The notes under the pieces are model-generated. The model had not been told where the DNA came from and made no database searches. It saw only the letters and a program-made list of their open reading frames with translations. Source: Sphingobacterium gobiense (GTDB lineage: Bacteria; Bacteroidota; Bacteroidia; Sphingobacteriales; Sphingobacteriaceae). Taken from it: 64,000 bases of DNA. Shown piece by piece: positions 44,626 to 54,118 of the stretch; positions within the stretch are counted from its first letter, which is position 1; every line of letters begins with the position of its first letter. The stretch is from the NCBI RefSeq assembly GCF_002980575.1, contig NZ_PVBS01000002.1, positions 992,001 to 1,056,000 of the forward strand, in the 5' to 3' direction. The position numbers and the translations under genes are program-made.

Positions 44626-47190
44626 TTATTTAATAGTATATCGTACCCCTGTGTAAAACATCCGACCTGTTATCGGACCCCATAACAAGTTCGTGTCAAA
44701 ATGGCTTCCAAATGGCTCTTCAAACGCTAAAATCGGATTCTTCTGATAAAAGTTTGTTAAATTTTCTCCACCGAGATATACGGTAAAGTTTTTGTCTGCC
44801 CCGAAGCTTTTGCTAATTTGCGCATTCATGGTAACGTAGGCGTCGGAATAAGCTGCCAATTGATATTCAATCGGATTATCGACAGTAGACGGCAGACGTT
44901 TTTTGCCAACCATGTTTAACGTGTAGTCAAAACTCCATCCACTGTGTAAATTGTAAGCCATGTTGACGAATCCTCTATGCTTGGCTGTCAATGGTTTTTG
45001 TAGACGCCCGTTTCTATAATCTGTTTGTACATCTAATAACCTATATGCCATCTTTGTTTCGAAGTGTTGTGCTGGCATAAACCTAAATTCAGCTTGTAAA
45101 CTATTGGAGTAGGATTTGCCGTCCAAATTGTAGAATGATACTGTTCTCGGGTTCTCCCAGTCTATCACCACCTGATTGGTGAAATTGTTATGGAAAAGCT
45201 CGAGGGATACACCCGATTCTCTACCGAATAATTGGAAATCTTGATCAAAAGTAAACCCAGTATTCCAAGATACTTCCGGTTTTAGTCCGTAGGCAGTGCC
45301 ATTATTGGTGGCGAGATTCTCGTAGTCTATTGCGCGGCTGGATGCAAATATGCCCAGGTTTTCCGCAAAAACGTTAGCGGTACGTTGTCCTCTTCCGGAG
45401 CTTAAGCGTAACGTAGTTGTATTAGTGGGCGCGTAGCGAAGTACTGCTCTCGGTGTTGTAAACCAGCCGTAAATGCTATTATAGTCTTGGCGGAGACCTA
45501 GAACGGCATCGAACTTCTCCGTAGGAGCATAAGTATATTCTAGAAATGCCCCCGAGACGGTTTCTGTCCGATTAAAATCGTGTTGCAAGATGTTTTCATT
45601 GTATTTATCATATGATACCGAGACTCCGGCTCTGTATTTATGTTGTACGTTGCCTATAACGTCTTGGTATAGCAGGTTCGCATATCCGCTATTTTGTTTA
45701 TTGTCATACGTCGTTAAACCGAAAAAACTGTTCTGACGGAAATGTGATCCGGCGAGTTGCAAGCCGATGCTGCGGAGTTTGTTACTTGGAAAGACGTAAC
45801 CAATCTTAGCAAAACCTTCTATGCGGTCAATATCGAATCCCAATCCATAGCGGTCAGTAGTCAACTTATCGCTATTTTTATTAAAATCGATTTCGCCTCC
45901 TGTACGGTCATCGCTTAAATACTTAATGCCAAACTGCGCGATTAGGCCCTTGCCGTCTTCATAGTGCCACCTATTTATTCCCGAAAACGTATTACCTACC
46001 GGCATGTCCCTAAAACCATTGTTACTAAAATTCATGTTTTTGTTGTACATGAAATTGTCGTGTAACAAAAGGCCGACAGACCATTTGTCGTTTAGTTTTT
46101 GCGCAAGGTTTAAATTGACATCTGTGCGCCCCATATTGTTAGCATATGCATTAAAATAAAGCCGGTCTGTATTGTGTGGTTTTTTTAGTTCCACATTAAT
46201 CTGCCCTGACATACTTTCAAATCCATTTGCCACCGAACCCATACCTTTACTTATATGTATGGCTTCAATCCATGGTCCGGCCATACTATTTAAACCCAAT
46301 GGTGCAGCAAATCCCCGTGGGCCCGGAAGATTCTCGACTGTTAGCTGCGTGTAAATACCACTTAAGCCTAACAACTGTACTTGCTTAGCGCCCGTTACGG
46401 CGTCACTTGCCACTACGTCCACGGATGCATTGGTTTCAAAACTTTCACTGAGATCACAACAAGCCGCTTTGAATAGTTCCCTTGCCGTTATTGTCTCTAC
46501 ACGGTTGGCGTTCATTTTATCCACATAGGCAGTACGTTGTCTTCTGGAAACTACTACTACGCCTAATACATTGTCTTTCGCGTGGATGACTACTATCTCG
46601 TGTAGGTTCTTTATTTCGACGGTGTCAGGTTGCATCCCCGCGTAGGTAATTACAAGATGGCTGTAACCTTTTTCATGTTTGATGTCAAAAACACCTTCTG
46701 CGTTACTTTGTCTTTGCGTCGCCTTATTTTCAAGCCAATGCACGTTTACACCCGCAATAGGTGTGAGATCGCCACGGTTATTTTCCTGTACCACCACGCC
46801 TCGAACAATGTGTTCATGATCATGGTTCTGATGGTTGTTGTGGCTTTTTTCCTCTCCAAGACGGTCGTATAAACAACATTCGTGAAGCGCTTCATACACT
46901 TCTTGTTTCGCGCGCACTTCATCGGTGTCATGTCCCGCGTCAGCTATCGACTGCTTAATATCATTGGAGGATGTTACGTTCGAATTGAAGTTTACTGTTG
47001 CCATGCCGTCTTGGATATTCCAGGTAGCATTAGAAACACCATTTATTTTTGCTGCTTTCTCAATCCGTTGTTTACACATGGCACAATTTCCTGCCACTTC
47101 AAAAGTGATAGTACTATCTTGCTGGGCAAAGCTGATTGTATATATATTGATAAAAAATAAGGTAATAAGCCCTGTATATATTCGGTTCAT
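44626..47190 (-). CDS. TonB-dependent receptor with fused N-terminal HMA metal-binding domain
   Basis: An 854-residue outer-membrane receptor. After a signal peptide (cleavage near SFAQQ) comes a heavy-metal-associated domain (about 25-95) with GNCAMC (C36 and C39), then C105-C106 and a His-rich stretch HNNHQNHDHEH (about 116-129). A carboxypeptidase-regulatory-like domain, a plug and a beta-barrel ending GVRYTIK follow. AACCDLSESFETNASVDV in the plug is typical of receptors found with metal genes. It probably takes up or senses copper or a similar metal. The neighbouring Cys/His-rich gene upstream supports this. Confidence 0.88.
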   Translation of the reverse strand: MNRIYTGLITLFFINIYTISFAQQDSTITFEVAGNCAMCKQRIEKAAKINGVSNATWNIQDGMATVNFNSNVTSSNDIKQSIADAGHDTDEVRAKQEVYEALHECCLYDRLGEEKSHNNHQNHDHEHIVRGVVVQENNRGDLTPIAGVNVHWLENKATQRQSNAEGVFDIKHEKGYSHLVITYAGMQPDTVEIKNLHEIVVIHAKDNVLGVVVVSRRQRTAYVDKMNANRVETITARELFKAACCDLSESFETNASVDVVASDAVTGAKQVQLLGLSGIYTQLTVENLPGPRGFAAPLGLNSMAGPWIEAIHISKGMGSVANGFESMSGQINVELKKPHNTDRLYFNAYANNMGRTDVNLNLAQKLNDKWSVGLLLHDNFMYNKNMNFSNNGFRDMPVGNTFSGINRWHYEDGKGLIAQFGIKYLSDDRTGGEIDFNKNSDKLTTDRYGLGFDIDRIEGFAKIGYVFPSNKLRSIGLQLAGSHFRQNSFFGLTTYDNKQNSGYANLLYQDVIGNVQHKYRAGVSVSYDKYNENILQHDFNRTETVSGAFLEYTYAPTEKFDAVLGLRQDYNSIYGWFTTPRAVLRYAPTNTTTLRLSSGRGQRTANVFAENLGIFASSRAIDYENLATNNGTAYGLKPEVSWNTGFTFDQDFQLFGRESGVSLELFHNNFTNQVVIDWENPRTVSFYNLDGKSYSNSLQAEFRFMPAQHFETKMAYRLLDVQTDYRNGRLQKPLTAKHRGFVNMAYNLHSGWSFDYTLNMVGKKRLPSTVDNPIEYQLAAYSDAYVTMNAQISKSFGADKNFTVYLGGENLTNFYQKNPILAFEEPFGSHFDTNLLWGPITGRMFYTGVRYTIK

Positions 47191-47301
47191 TATATTTCTT
47201 CATTTGATAACCATTAAATAAAATGATGCTCACATTCCATGTGTTTCCCTGTAATGGAAATGCGTAGTATCGTCGCTGTTTAATCCGTTAAGAAGACAGG
47301 A

Positions 47302-47739
47302 TTAAATTCGGAAGTTACAATGAAGGAGATAGGTCGGTGTAGACCGTTTTGCCAGTGAGAACTGACTAGGTCCGGTGCTTGCTTTTTGTGTGTCGAAATG
47401 TGGTTGAAAAACCACTATCCAAATGATAGAAAGCGTCGCTGGTGATAATGTCAAGAAACTAAAAGCAGCAGGTGTACTTTCAACCTTTTCTTGTCCTTTT
47501 TTTAGATCAATTTTGATGTCTTTACAACAGTCGTCACCCTCCGTATTACAGGCATGGGATGAAGAAGCTTCTTTTTCATGTCCATGATCCATGCAAATAG
47601 GACAGCTTTGATGATGTTCATCGGCTTTATCCTGTAGCATAATTAACGATCCCCCATGGCATTGATGCATGTATATAGTTGCTCCTGTACATGTCAACAT
47701 GTAAAAGAATAAAACTATGCTCGATAAGAATGCTCTCAT
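47302..47739 (-). CDS. Small exported Cys/His-rich protein (HYC_CC_PP-like)
   Basis: A 145-residue protein starting at 47739, with an N-terminal hydrophobic signal, then MHQCHGGSL, HHQSCPICMDHGHEKE and DDCCKDIKIDL motifs, and a hydrophobic segment (about 98-113). The pattern resembles the bacteroidete HYC_CC_PP family, commonly found beside metal-linked TonB receptors; that assignment is from memory. The Cys and His clusters would bind metal. A perfect TATCTTTG -7 element at 47745-47752 (minus strand) precedes the start by 5 nt. It is upstream of the HMA-receptor gene (111-bp gap) and probably shares its transcript. Confidence 0.7.
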   Translation of the reverse strand: MRAFLSSIVLFFYMLTCTGATIYMHQCHGGSLIMLQDKADEHHQSCPICMDHGHEKEASSSHACNTEGDDCCKDIKIDLKKGQEKVESTPAAFSFLTLSPATLSIIWIVVFQPHFDTQKASTGPSQFSLAKRSTPTYLLHCNFRI

Positions 47740-47864
47740 TACAACAAAGATAGAAAAGATTTTTATCTCTGGAAAATTGTGTTCAAAAACAGATCTATGA
47801 TATTGCAAATTTAGCCCGTCCTAAAACCGGAGTTAAGGACAGGCCAAACGTTTTATTCTAGCTA

Positions 47865-48635
47865 TTACGTTTTGATGCCTTTAATAAAAGATTCGATCTT
47901 ATTCATGTAGTCGTCATCCGATAATACCCGAACAAATGCACTGCCAATAATGGCCCCTTTTGCATAAGTGGTAGCTTTCCGAAATGTTTCGCGATCCGAG
48001 ATTCCGAAACCGATCACCAGCGGATTCTTCAAGTCCATATCCTTCAAACGTTGAAAATACTGTTCCGCTTGCGCTCCGACTTCTAGGTTTTTACCTGTGG
48101 TGGCATTGGATGATAGAAGATAAATAAAGCTATGAGAGAGATTGTCTATTTTTCGTATCCTTTCTTCGGATGTCTGAGGCGTGACCAAGAAAATGTTGTT
48201 AATCCCATATTGTTTAAACGTATCTTGATATAGCTCCTCATATTCATATATCGGCAAATCTGGGATAATGGCACCATTCACACCCACCGCTTGGCAAGAT
48301 TTACAAAAGTTCTCTACACCGTATTGTAAAACGGTGTTAAAGTATCCCATCAGAAAAACAGGAATGGATACATGAGATCGTAAGTCCTGCAATTGTTGAA
48401 AAAGGCATTGGAGCGTCATACCATTCCTTAAGGCGACCTCGGAACTATGTTGGATAACCGGTCCATCTGCTATAGGATCAGAATAAGGAAAACCAATTTC
48501 GAGGAAATCTGCACCTGCGCTTTCCAGCTTCTTTGCAATAGCAATTGTACTATCTAAATTCGGGTAACCTGCCGTATAATAGATGGATAGTAATCCCTTT
48601 GAGTTATCGCTTTTAAATATATCTTGTGTGTGCAT
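47865..48635 (-). CDS. trpA: Tryptophan synthase alpha chain
   Basis: A 256-residue TIM-barrel subunit that cleaves indole-glycerol phosphate and channels indole to TrpB. FLEIGFPYSDPIADGPVIQ holds the catalytic Glu and the following Asp, and the phosphate-binding GFGISDRE and GAIIGSAFV segments are present. It is the last gene of the trpDFBA operon, 5 bp after trpB. Confidence 0.96.
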   Translation of the reverse strand: MHTQDIFKSDNSKGLLSIYYTAGYPNLDSTIAIAKKLESAGADFLEIGFPYSDPIADGPVIQHSSEVALRNGMTLQCLFQQLQDLRSHVSIPVFLMGYFNTVLQYGVENFCKSCQAVGVNGAIIPDLPIYEYEELYQDTFKQYGINNIFLVTPQTSEERIRKIDNLSHSFIYLLSSNATTGKNLEVGAQAEQYFQRLKDMDLKNPLVIGFGISDRETFRKATTYAKGAIIGSAFVRVLSDDDYMNKIESFIKGIKT

Positions 48636-48640
48636 AGTGT

Positions 48641-49825
48641 TTAAAATCCAAAATATTTCATATAGTTGTCCAAATCCTTGTCACCACGGCCCGATAAACA
48701 AATTACGACGTTTTCATTACCCTGAAACGTCATTTTTTCTAGATAGGCTAAGGCGTGCGAGCTTTCGATCGCGGGTATGATACCTTCCAATTTTGTGAGC
48801 AACAATCCAGCTTGCATCGCTTCATCATCTGTAATACTAACATACTTTCCACGCCCACTTTTATACAGCCAAGCATGCTGGGGGCCTATGCCGGGATAAT
48901 CCAAGCCGGCGGATATAGAGTAGGGTTCAGTGACCTGTCCGTCTTCCGTTTGCATCAGTATGGAACGGCTTCCGTGCAACACACCTTCTTTACCTAAAGC
49001 GGTTGTAGCTGCTGATTCACCACTCTTTATTCCGTGCCCGGCAGCCTCTACGGCAATAAGCTTTACTTGTTCATCTTCCAAAAAATGGTAGAACATGCCT
49101 GCTGCGTTAGAACCGCCGCCCACACAGGCGAGAACGTAATCAGGTAAACTATTACCAGTTTTTTCGGTGAGCTGTCTTTTTGTTTCCTCGGATATAATCG
49201 ATTGAAAGCGAGCGACTAAATCAGGGTAAGGGTGTGGACCTACAACCGAGCCAATAATATAATGTGTGTCTATAGGGTTATTTATCCAATCGCGTAATGC
49301 TTCGTTGGTAGCATCTTTCAAGGTCTTGCTCCCAGATTGTGCGGCAACTACCGTGGCACCCATCATTTTCATGCGTGCGACGTTAGGAGCTTGGCGCTGG
49401 ATGTCGATTTCACCCATATATACCACACATTCTAATCCCTTTAGGGCGCATACAGTGGCCGTAGCGACACCGTGTTGGCCGGCGCCGGTTTCTGCTATAA
49501 TCCTTTTTTTACCTAAACGCTCAGCGAGGAGTATCTGTCCGATTGTATTGTTGATTTTATGCGCTCCGGTATGGTTTAGGTCTTCTCGTTTAAGAAAGAT
49601 ATTCGCACCATAACGTGCTGATAAGCGTTTGGCGAGATATAAGGGGGAGGGGCGCCCTACATAGTCTTTCAGCAGTTCCTGAAATTCTTGTTGGAAGCTC
49701 TCTTCCTGCATAATCTCCATGTATTTTTGTTGAAGTTCCTCTACATTTGGATATAACATTTCGGGAATGTAAGCTCCTCCGAATGGGCCATAATATCCTT
49801 TTTTGTTTACGTGATATTTACTCAT
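48641..49825 (-). CDS. trpB: Tryptophan synthase beta chain
   Basis: A 394-residue PLP enzyme that joins indole and serine. The PLP Lys is in [11 protein letters not shown], the Gly-rich phosphate loop is GGGSNAAG, and [13 protein letters not shown] is the COMM-domain-side signature. The start overlaps the end of trpF by 8 bp. Confidence 0.97.
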   Translation of the reverse strand: MSKYHVNKKGYYGPFGGAYIPEMLYPNVEELQQKYMEIMQEESFQQEFQELLKDYVGRPSPLYLAKRLSARYGANIFLKREDLNHTGAHKINNTIGQILLAERLGKKRIIAETGAGQHGVATATVCALKGLECVVYMGEIDIQRQAPNVARMKMMGATVVAAQSGSKTLKDATNEALRDWINNPIDTHYIIGSVVGPHPYPDLVARFQSIISEETKRQLTEKTGNSLPDYVLACVGGGSNAAGMFYHFLEDEQVKLIAVEAAGHGIKSGESAATTALGKEGVLHGSRSILMQTEDGQVTEPYSISAGLDYPGIGPQHAWLYKSGRGKYVSITDDEAMQAGLLLTKLEGIIPAIESSHALAYLEKMTFQGNENVVICLSGRGDKDLDNYMKYFGF

Positions 49826-50438
49826 GTCTGATTATTTTCAATGCTGTCTGCAATTTGTCAATGTCTTTTAATCCGGGTTTTACCTCGAATTTTGAGTTGA
49901 TGTCTAAACCGATCAAACGCTCGTCGTCAATAGCCAACGCATTTGGGATATTGGTAAGATCAAGTCCGCCGCTTAAGAAATAGGGTACGTCATAGGGATA
50001 GCTTTCTAATAATTCCCAGTTGAATGGGCGGCCTGTTCCACCGTGTTGGGGGCTGCTGGTGTCAAATAGGAAATAATCGACGATCCCGATGTAAGACGCA
50101 AAGGTTTCCCAAGATGTGTCGGCATCTATTCCAAAAGCCTTGATGATTTCAATATCCTCTTTTTTTAGTTGCTCACAGAACGCAGGTGATTCTTGTCCGT
50201 GTAGTTGTACAGTTTGCAGTCCCTCTGCGATTTTTTCATTTACACGCGCCACCTCGGCATTCACGAATACGCCTACTTTTTTTATTGAAGCTGGAACGGA
50301 AACACTGGGTAGTTCCGGTGTGTAGCGGGCCGATTTTTCGTAAAAGATGAATCCCATATAGTCGATAGGAAGCAAGGCGAGGGCTTCAACGTTTGCCGGA
50401 TCGCGCATACCACAAACTTTTATTTTTACATCTTTCAT
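49818..50438 (-). CDS. trpF: Phosphoribosylanthranilate isomerase
   Basis: A 206-residue TIM-barrel enzyme. [11 protein letters not shown] with the catalytic Cys begins the protein, VGVFVNAEV and VQLHGQE follow, and the catalytic Asp lies in [18 protein letters not shown]. It lies 1 bp after trpD. The usual neighbour trpC is missing between trpD and trpF. Confidence 0.95.
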   Translation of the reverse strand: MKDVKIKVCGMRDPANVEALALLPIDYMGFIFYEKSARYTPELPSVSVPASIKKVGVFVNAEVARVNEKIAEGLQTVQLHGQESPAFCEQLKKEDIEIIKAFGIDADTSWETFASYIGIVDYFLFDTSSPQHGGTGRPFNWELLESYPYDVPYFLSGGLDLTNIPNALAIDDERLIGLDINSKFEVKPGLKDIDKLQTALKIIRHE

Positions 50439-50439
50439 T

Positions 50440-51429
50440 TTACGCTGAAACCAATTTATGGAAACTTTGCAATGCTTTTTTTCCTAACAAGGAAGATTCT
50501 GCTTCGTAGTAACAGTCCCCAAATGTCTTATCAGGATGTATCGTCTTTATAGCAAAAGCGGCGTTGGTAAGTACTACGTTATTTTGCATGTCATTACCTT
50601 CTGCACTGATAATACGACGGAAGATCGCAGTCGCCTCTTCTACAGTGTCTCCTCCTGCTAGATCGGTAGGAGCTATCGGTGAAAAACCGAGGTCTTCTAC
50701 CTTAACGTATTTTTCGCCTTGATTATCGATAATTTTAAAATCGCCCGTCAGCGATATTTCATCATAACCGTCGAGCGCATGTATAATGCTGTATTGTTTG
50801 GACGTTTCTTGATATAAATAATGGTATAAACGGGCAAGTTCCAAGCTAAACACACCCACTGCTTGGAATTTAGGATTTGTAGGGTTAGTAAGGGGACCTA
50901 GCATGTTAAAGAATGTTTTGACACCCAATGCACGTCGAATCGGTGCAACGGTTTTCATTGCCGGGTGAAAAAGCGGAGCATGCAAAAAGCAAATATTTGC
51001 TTCATCCAACTGACGCTGAAGCTTATCGCGATTATTCGTAAATGAATAACCTAGATGTTCCATTACATTGGAAGAACCACATCCAGAAGAGACGCCTACG
51101 TTGCCATGTTTCGCTACATGATAACCCGCTCCTGCTACGATAAAAGATGCCAATGTGGAAATATTAAACGTGTTTTTACCGTCACCACCGGTACCACATA
51201 AATCAATCAAATCATATCCGGGGAATTCAACTTTATGACAGAGATCATACATGGCATTGCGAAAGCCGCTAAGTTCCTCTACGCGAATACTTCGCATACC
51301 GTATGTCGTCATGAAAGCCGCTATTTGATGTGGGTCATATTTACCCGTCGCGATATTCGTAAGAATACTGTAAGCTTCTTCCGTTGTGAATGTTTTGTAC
51401 TCAAATAAATGAGCTAGTATTTCTTTCAT
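50440..51429 (-). CDS. trpD: Anthranilate phosphoribosyltransferase
   Basis: A 329-residue enzyme that transfers phosphoribose to anthranilate. The phosphoribosyl-pyrophosphate site is DLCGTGGDGKNTFNIST, followed by KHGNVGVSSGCGSSNVMEHLG; GPLTNPTNP and EISLTGD are further signatures. It is the first structural gene of the operon, 23 bp after the terminator of the attenuator. Confidence 0.96.
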   Translation of the reverse strand: MKEILAHLFEYKTFTTEEAYSILTNIATGKYDPHQIAAFMTTYGMRSIRVEELSGFRNAMYDLCHKVEFPGYDLIDLCGTGGDGKNTFNISTLASFIVAGAGYHVAKHGNVGVSSGCGSSNVMEHLGYSFTNNRDKLQRQLDEANICFLHAPLFHPAMKTVAPIRRALGVKTFFNMLGPLTNPTNPKFQAVGVFSLELARLYHYLYQETSKQYSIIHALDGYDEISLTGDFKIIDNQGEKYVKVEDLGFSPIAPTDLAGGDTVEEATAIFRRIISAEGNDMQNNVVLTNAAFAIKTIHPDKTFGDCYYEAESSLLGKKALQSFHKLVSA

Positions 51430-51451
51430 ATTATGCAGGACAAAAGTCTAT

Positions 51452-51482
51452 AAAAAAGGGCTTGCCTAATTCAGGCAAGCCC
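51452..51482 (-). terminator. trp attenuator terminator
   Basis: On the minus strand GGGCTTGCCT and AGGCAAGCCC form a perfect 10-bp stem with a GAATT loop, followed by TTTTTTA (51452-51457), a textbook intrinsic terminator between the leader peptide and trpD. The leader's own hairpin (CACAACA 51524-51530 with TGTTGTG 51536-51542) contains the leader stop codon in its loop. A short GGCGA/TTGCC pairing could serve as antiterminator; this needs folding to confirm. Confidence 0.85.
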
Positions 51483-51530
51483 ACTATCCTTTGATGTAAA
51501 AATTTCAAGCAATAGGTTTTCGCCACAACA

Positions 51531-51578
51531 TTATCTGTTGTGCCACCACCAAGCTCTATTTACATTACTAAATTTCAT
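51531..51578 (-). CDS. trpL: trp operon leader peptide
   Basis: ATG at 51578 to TAA at 51531-51533 encodes 15 residues, MKFSNVNRAWWWHNR, with three consecutive Trp codons. With the downstream hairpins it forms a complete ribosome-mediated attenuator: stalling at the Trp codons when charged tRNA-Trp is scarce would block the terminator and let trpDFBA be transcribed. Confidence 0.88.
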   Translation of the reverse strand: MKFSNVNRAWWWHNR

Positions 51579-51672
51579 TTTTAACACTATTCAATAGCAA
51601 ATGTCTAATATTTGTTAATCAAATGCAAGGAAAATTGTGAAAAATTATTCAAAAACACGTCTACGGTCTTAT

Positions 51673-52131
51673 TCAATAAGTCACAAAATGTGCTTTGCTG
51701 CCTTTCGATACAAGGGTAAAAGACGCTATTTTATCCTGTGCGATGTACACAGCGAGCATTTGACGCTTCCGGTACCACAAGAAATACATCTTATCGGTGG
51801 GTTTTCCTTCTGGATCAATGTCGCGGGTTTCCCGTTTGGGTAAGGCTTGAAAAGGAATGTATTCTATTTCATTGAGGTTCTTCGGTTGGAGGTTAATACG
51901 TATTTCCTCTATACTAGCCTCCAGATAGTCGTATTCTTCATCTGTTTCTGTTTGCTCCAATAATACATGCCTACTTAAGATTAGATCCGGTCGTTGCTTC
52001 TCATCCGCTATATCAGCGATAAAATCTTTAATAAGAGCGATATCATGTTGGGCCGTTGCTTCCGTGGTTTGTGCTGTGACGAGCTGAATTGAACAGAAAA
52101 GAAGAAAAAAAACTTGTAATATTTTTTGCAT
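51673..52131 (-). CDS. Hypothetical secreted protein
   Basis: A 152-residue protein with a clear signal peptide (MQKILQVFFLLFCSIQLVTAQ, shown in two parts here only by its ends: basic start, AQ cleavage). The mature part has an acidic helical segment, then PDLILSRHVLLEQ, a YDYLEASIEEIRINL segment, and basic RKRQMLAVYIAQDKIASFTLVSK near the end. Family not recognised. The start at 52131 is set by the signal peptide. The gap 51579-51672 before it contains the presumed trp promoter region, with no clear element. Confidence 0.7.
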   Translation of the reverse strand: MQKILQVFFLLFCSIQLVTAQTTEATAQHDIALIKDFIADIADEKQRPDLILSRHVLLEQTETDEEYDYLEASIEEIRINLQPKNLNEIEYIPFQALPKRETRDIDPEGKPTDKMYFLWYRKRQMLAVYIAQDKIASFTLVSKGSKAHFVTY

Positions 52132-52192
52132 AAAAAGCGTGCTTTTTAAGTAAGACCGCTTTTCAAAGAGAAGGATTAATACCTTCTCCTTT

Positions 52193-52414
52193 TTAATACT
52201 CGTCTTCGTTAAAGAAGAAATCGTCTTTTGTTGGATAGTCCGGCCAAATCTCTTCAATATTCTCGTAAGGCTCTCCATCATCCTCCAAGGCTTGGAGATT
52301 TTCAATGACCTCAACTGGAGCCCCTGAACGAATGCCATAGTCAATTAACTCATCTTTAGTCGCTGGCCATGGCGCGTCTTCCAAATGTGAAGCAAGTTCT
52401 AGTGTCCAATACAT
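52193..52414 (-). CDS. DUF2795-type small acidic protein
   Basis: A 73-residue acidic cytoplasmic protein. LEDAPWPATKDELIDYGIRSGAPVEVIENL fits the DUF2795 pattern, and the tail (EEIWPDYPTKDDFFFNEDEY) is very acidic. Function unknown. It stands 61 bp upstream of the secreted hypothetical protein on the same strand. Confidence 0.85.
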   Translation of the reverse strand: MYWTLELASHLEDAPWPATKDELIDYGIRSGAPVEVIENLQALEDDGEPYENIEEIWPDYPTKDDFFFNEDEY

Positions 52415-52537
52415 ATATCTACTATTTTAATGAATTCCTTTTTTTCGCAAAAATAACATTATTATCCACTAAATCAAGTCAAACGATTGTTATTAATTTA
52501 CTTCTGATGTAATTGATTGTAATACAGTAAAATAAAA

Positions 52538-53296
52538 TTATATATTTTCGAAATCAGAGCCCTTTTCTTTCAGTGTATCGAGTCGGGGATGTATAGATTT
52601 AATGTCAGGATTAGGATAGTCATCCTCGATGAGCCCGTCGCGCATGCGGACAATGCGGTGTGCATGTTGTGCGATATCTTCTTCATGGGTTACCAAGATA
52701 ATCGTGTTGCCTCTTGCATGTATATCTTCCACCAGCCCCATGATTTCGATGGATGTTTTGGTATCCAAATTTCCCGTTGGTTCGTCGGCCAGAATGATGG
52801 AAGGGTCATTGATGAGCGCGCGCGCTACGGCTACCCGTTGCCTTTGTCCACCGGATAACTCGTTGGGTTTATGGTCGACACGATTTCCCAATCCTACGTT
52901 TTCTAAAGCATGCAGTGCCTTTTCTTCCCGTACTTTTTTATTATAACCTGCATAAATCAGGGGGAGGGCCACATTTTCCAACGCTGAATTTTTCGGTAAG
53001 AGATTGAAGGTTTGAAAGACAAAACCGATTTCTTTGTTACGGACCTCTGCCAACTCGTTCTCACTCATCTCGGAGACGTTAATGTTATTCAATATATACT
53101 GTCCTTTAGTCGGTGTATCCAAACAACCTAAAATATTCATCAGCGTGGATTTACCAGAGCCCGATGGCCCCATTAGTGCCACAAACTCACCTTTTTTTAT
53201 ATTGAGCGATACCGATTTGAGGGCGTGTATTCTTTCTGCTCCGATGACGTATTCTCTTCCAATATCTTCTATTTGAATTAAATAATGTTCTTCCAT
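52538..53296 (-). CDS. MacB/LolD-type ABC transporter ATP-binding protein
   Basis: A 252-residue ATPase. The Walker A is GPSGSGKS (43-50), the signature is [15 protein letters not shown], the Walker B is [15 protein letters not shown], and [27 protein letters not shown] is characteristic of the MacB group, which works with FtsX-like permeases. No permease is adjacent. The C-terminal tail of about 25 residues after the core is acidic and extra. It is distinct from the LolD-like gene at 34840. Confidence 0.9.
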   Translation of the reverse strand: MEEHYLIQIEDIGREYVIGAERIHALKSVSLNIKKGEFVALMGPSGSGKSTLMNILGCLDTPTKGQYILNNINVSEMSENELAEVRNKEIGFVFQTFNLLPKNSALENVALPLIYAGYNKKVREEKALHALENVGLGNRVDHKPNELSGGQRQRVAVARALINDPSIILADEPTGNLDTKTSIEIMGLVEDIHARGNTIILVTHEEDIAQHAHRIVRMRDGLIEDDYPNPDIKSIHPRLDTLKEKGSDFENI

Positions 53297-53328
53297 GCGT
53301 TTCGCGTTAAGTGGGCTTAAGATACAAT

Positions 53329-54069
53329 TTATTTGTTATAGATTTTCCATGCTTCCTGCATTTTGTGGTATACCTCGGCTTCCAAGGAGCTGAAGGCCTC
53401 GCTACCTTCCGCGTTGGGCGCAATAGGAGCGAGTACGTTCACATGGATGACACCAGGTTTTGCGCCGTATGTTTTTCCATCATCCCATAGTATTTGCCAC
53501 GCATCCTGAATGACAATGGGAAGAATTGGTACCTGATTTTCACTGGCCATTCGGAAAGCACCGGACTTAAAGGAATGCAAGTGCGGCGGATAATCATCGT
53601 CAATTTTTCCCTCGGGGAAAATAGCCAATGACTTACCCTCCTGAAGAAGTTCGAGCGCCCTTTTATAGGCATTAAAGGCCGATATTTTACTGTCCCGTTT
53701 GAGAGGGATATCAATAGTCTGGAAGAATATGCGCGTGATCGGATTTTTTAAGAGTTCTATTTTCCCCATAAAGGAAAAAGGGTGTTTACATAGGTAATTT
53801 AGAATAGTGATATCGAGAAAAGAAGTATGATTGGCACATAATACATAGTTTTTGGACCAGTCAATAGGTGTTTCGTATTTTACCTGGATACGGATACCAA
53901 CGGCATAGATTCCCGCCAAACTTATCCATCTCCGAAAGAATACGAGCTTTCGATAATGCTTTTTAGGGTTTCGGGCGTAGAAGTATAGAAAAGGATAGCC
54001 TAAACAAAAGAAAAATAGGACCGCAGCATAATAGGCATAAAGATGGATCTTTCTTAAGAATCGGGCCAT
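53329..54069 (-). CDS. plsC: 1-acyl-sn-glycerol-3-phosphate acyltransferase-like protein
   Basis: A 246-residue membrane-associated acyltransferase. The catalytic HX4D motif is in [10 protein letters not shown], followed by the [23 protein letters not shown] substrate-binding block; an N-terminal hydrophobic segment (about 10-32) anchors it. It probably makes phosphatidic acid. It follows the dipeptidase gene on the same strand. Confidence 0.9.
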   Translation of the reverse strand: MARFLRKIHLYAYYAAVLFFFCLGYPFLYFYARNPKKHYRKLVFFRRWISLAGIYAVGIRIQVKYETPIDWSKNYVLCANHTSFLDITILNYLCKHPFSFMGKIELLKNPITRIFFQTIDIPLKRDSKISAFNAYKRALELLQEGKSLAIFPEGKIDDDYPPHLHSFKSGAFRMASENQVPILPIVIQDAWQILWDDGKTYGAKPGVIHVNVLAPIAPNAEGSEAFSSLEAEVYHKMQEAWKIYNK

Positions 54070-54078
54070 AATTGAAAG

Positions 54079-54106
54079 GTAGAGACGCCATGTATAGCGT
54101 CTCTAC
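54079..54106 (-). terminator. GTAGAGACGC hairpin downstream of the dipeptidase gene
   Basis: GTAGAGACGC (54079-54088) and GCGTCTCTAC (54097-54106) form a perfect 10-bp stem with an 8-nt loop. There is no T-run. The same GAGACGC stem occurs at 31478-31503, so it looks like a dispersed repeat placed after genes. Confidence 0.55.
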
Positions 54107-54118
54107 AATTATAAGCTA

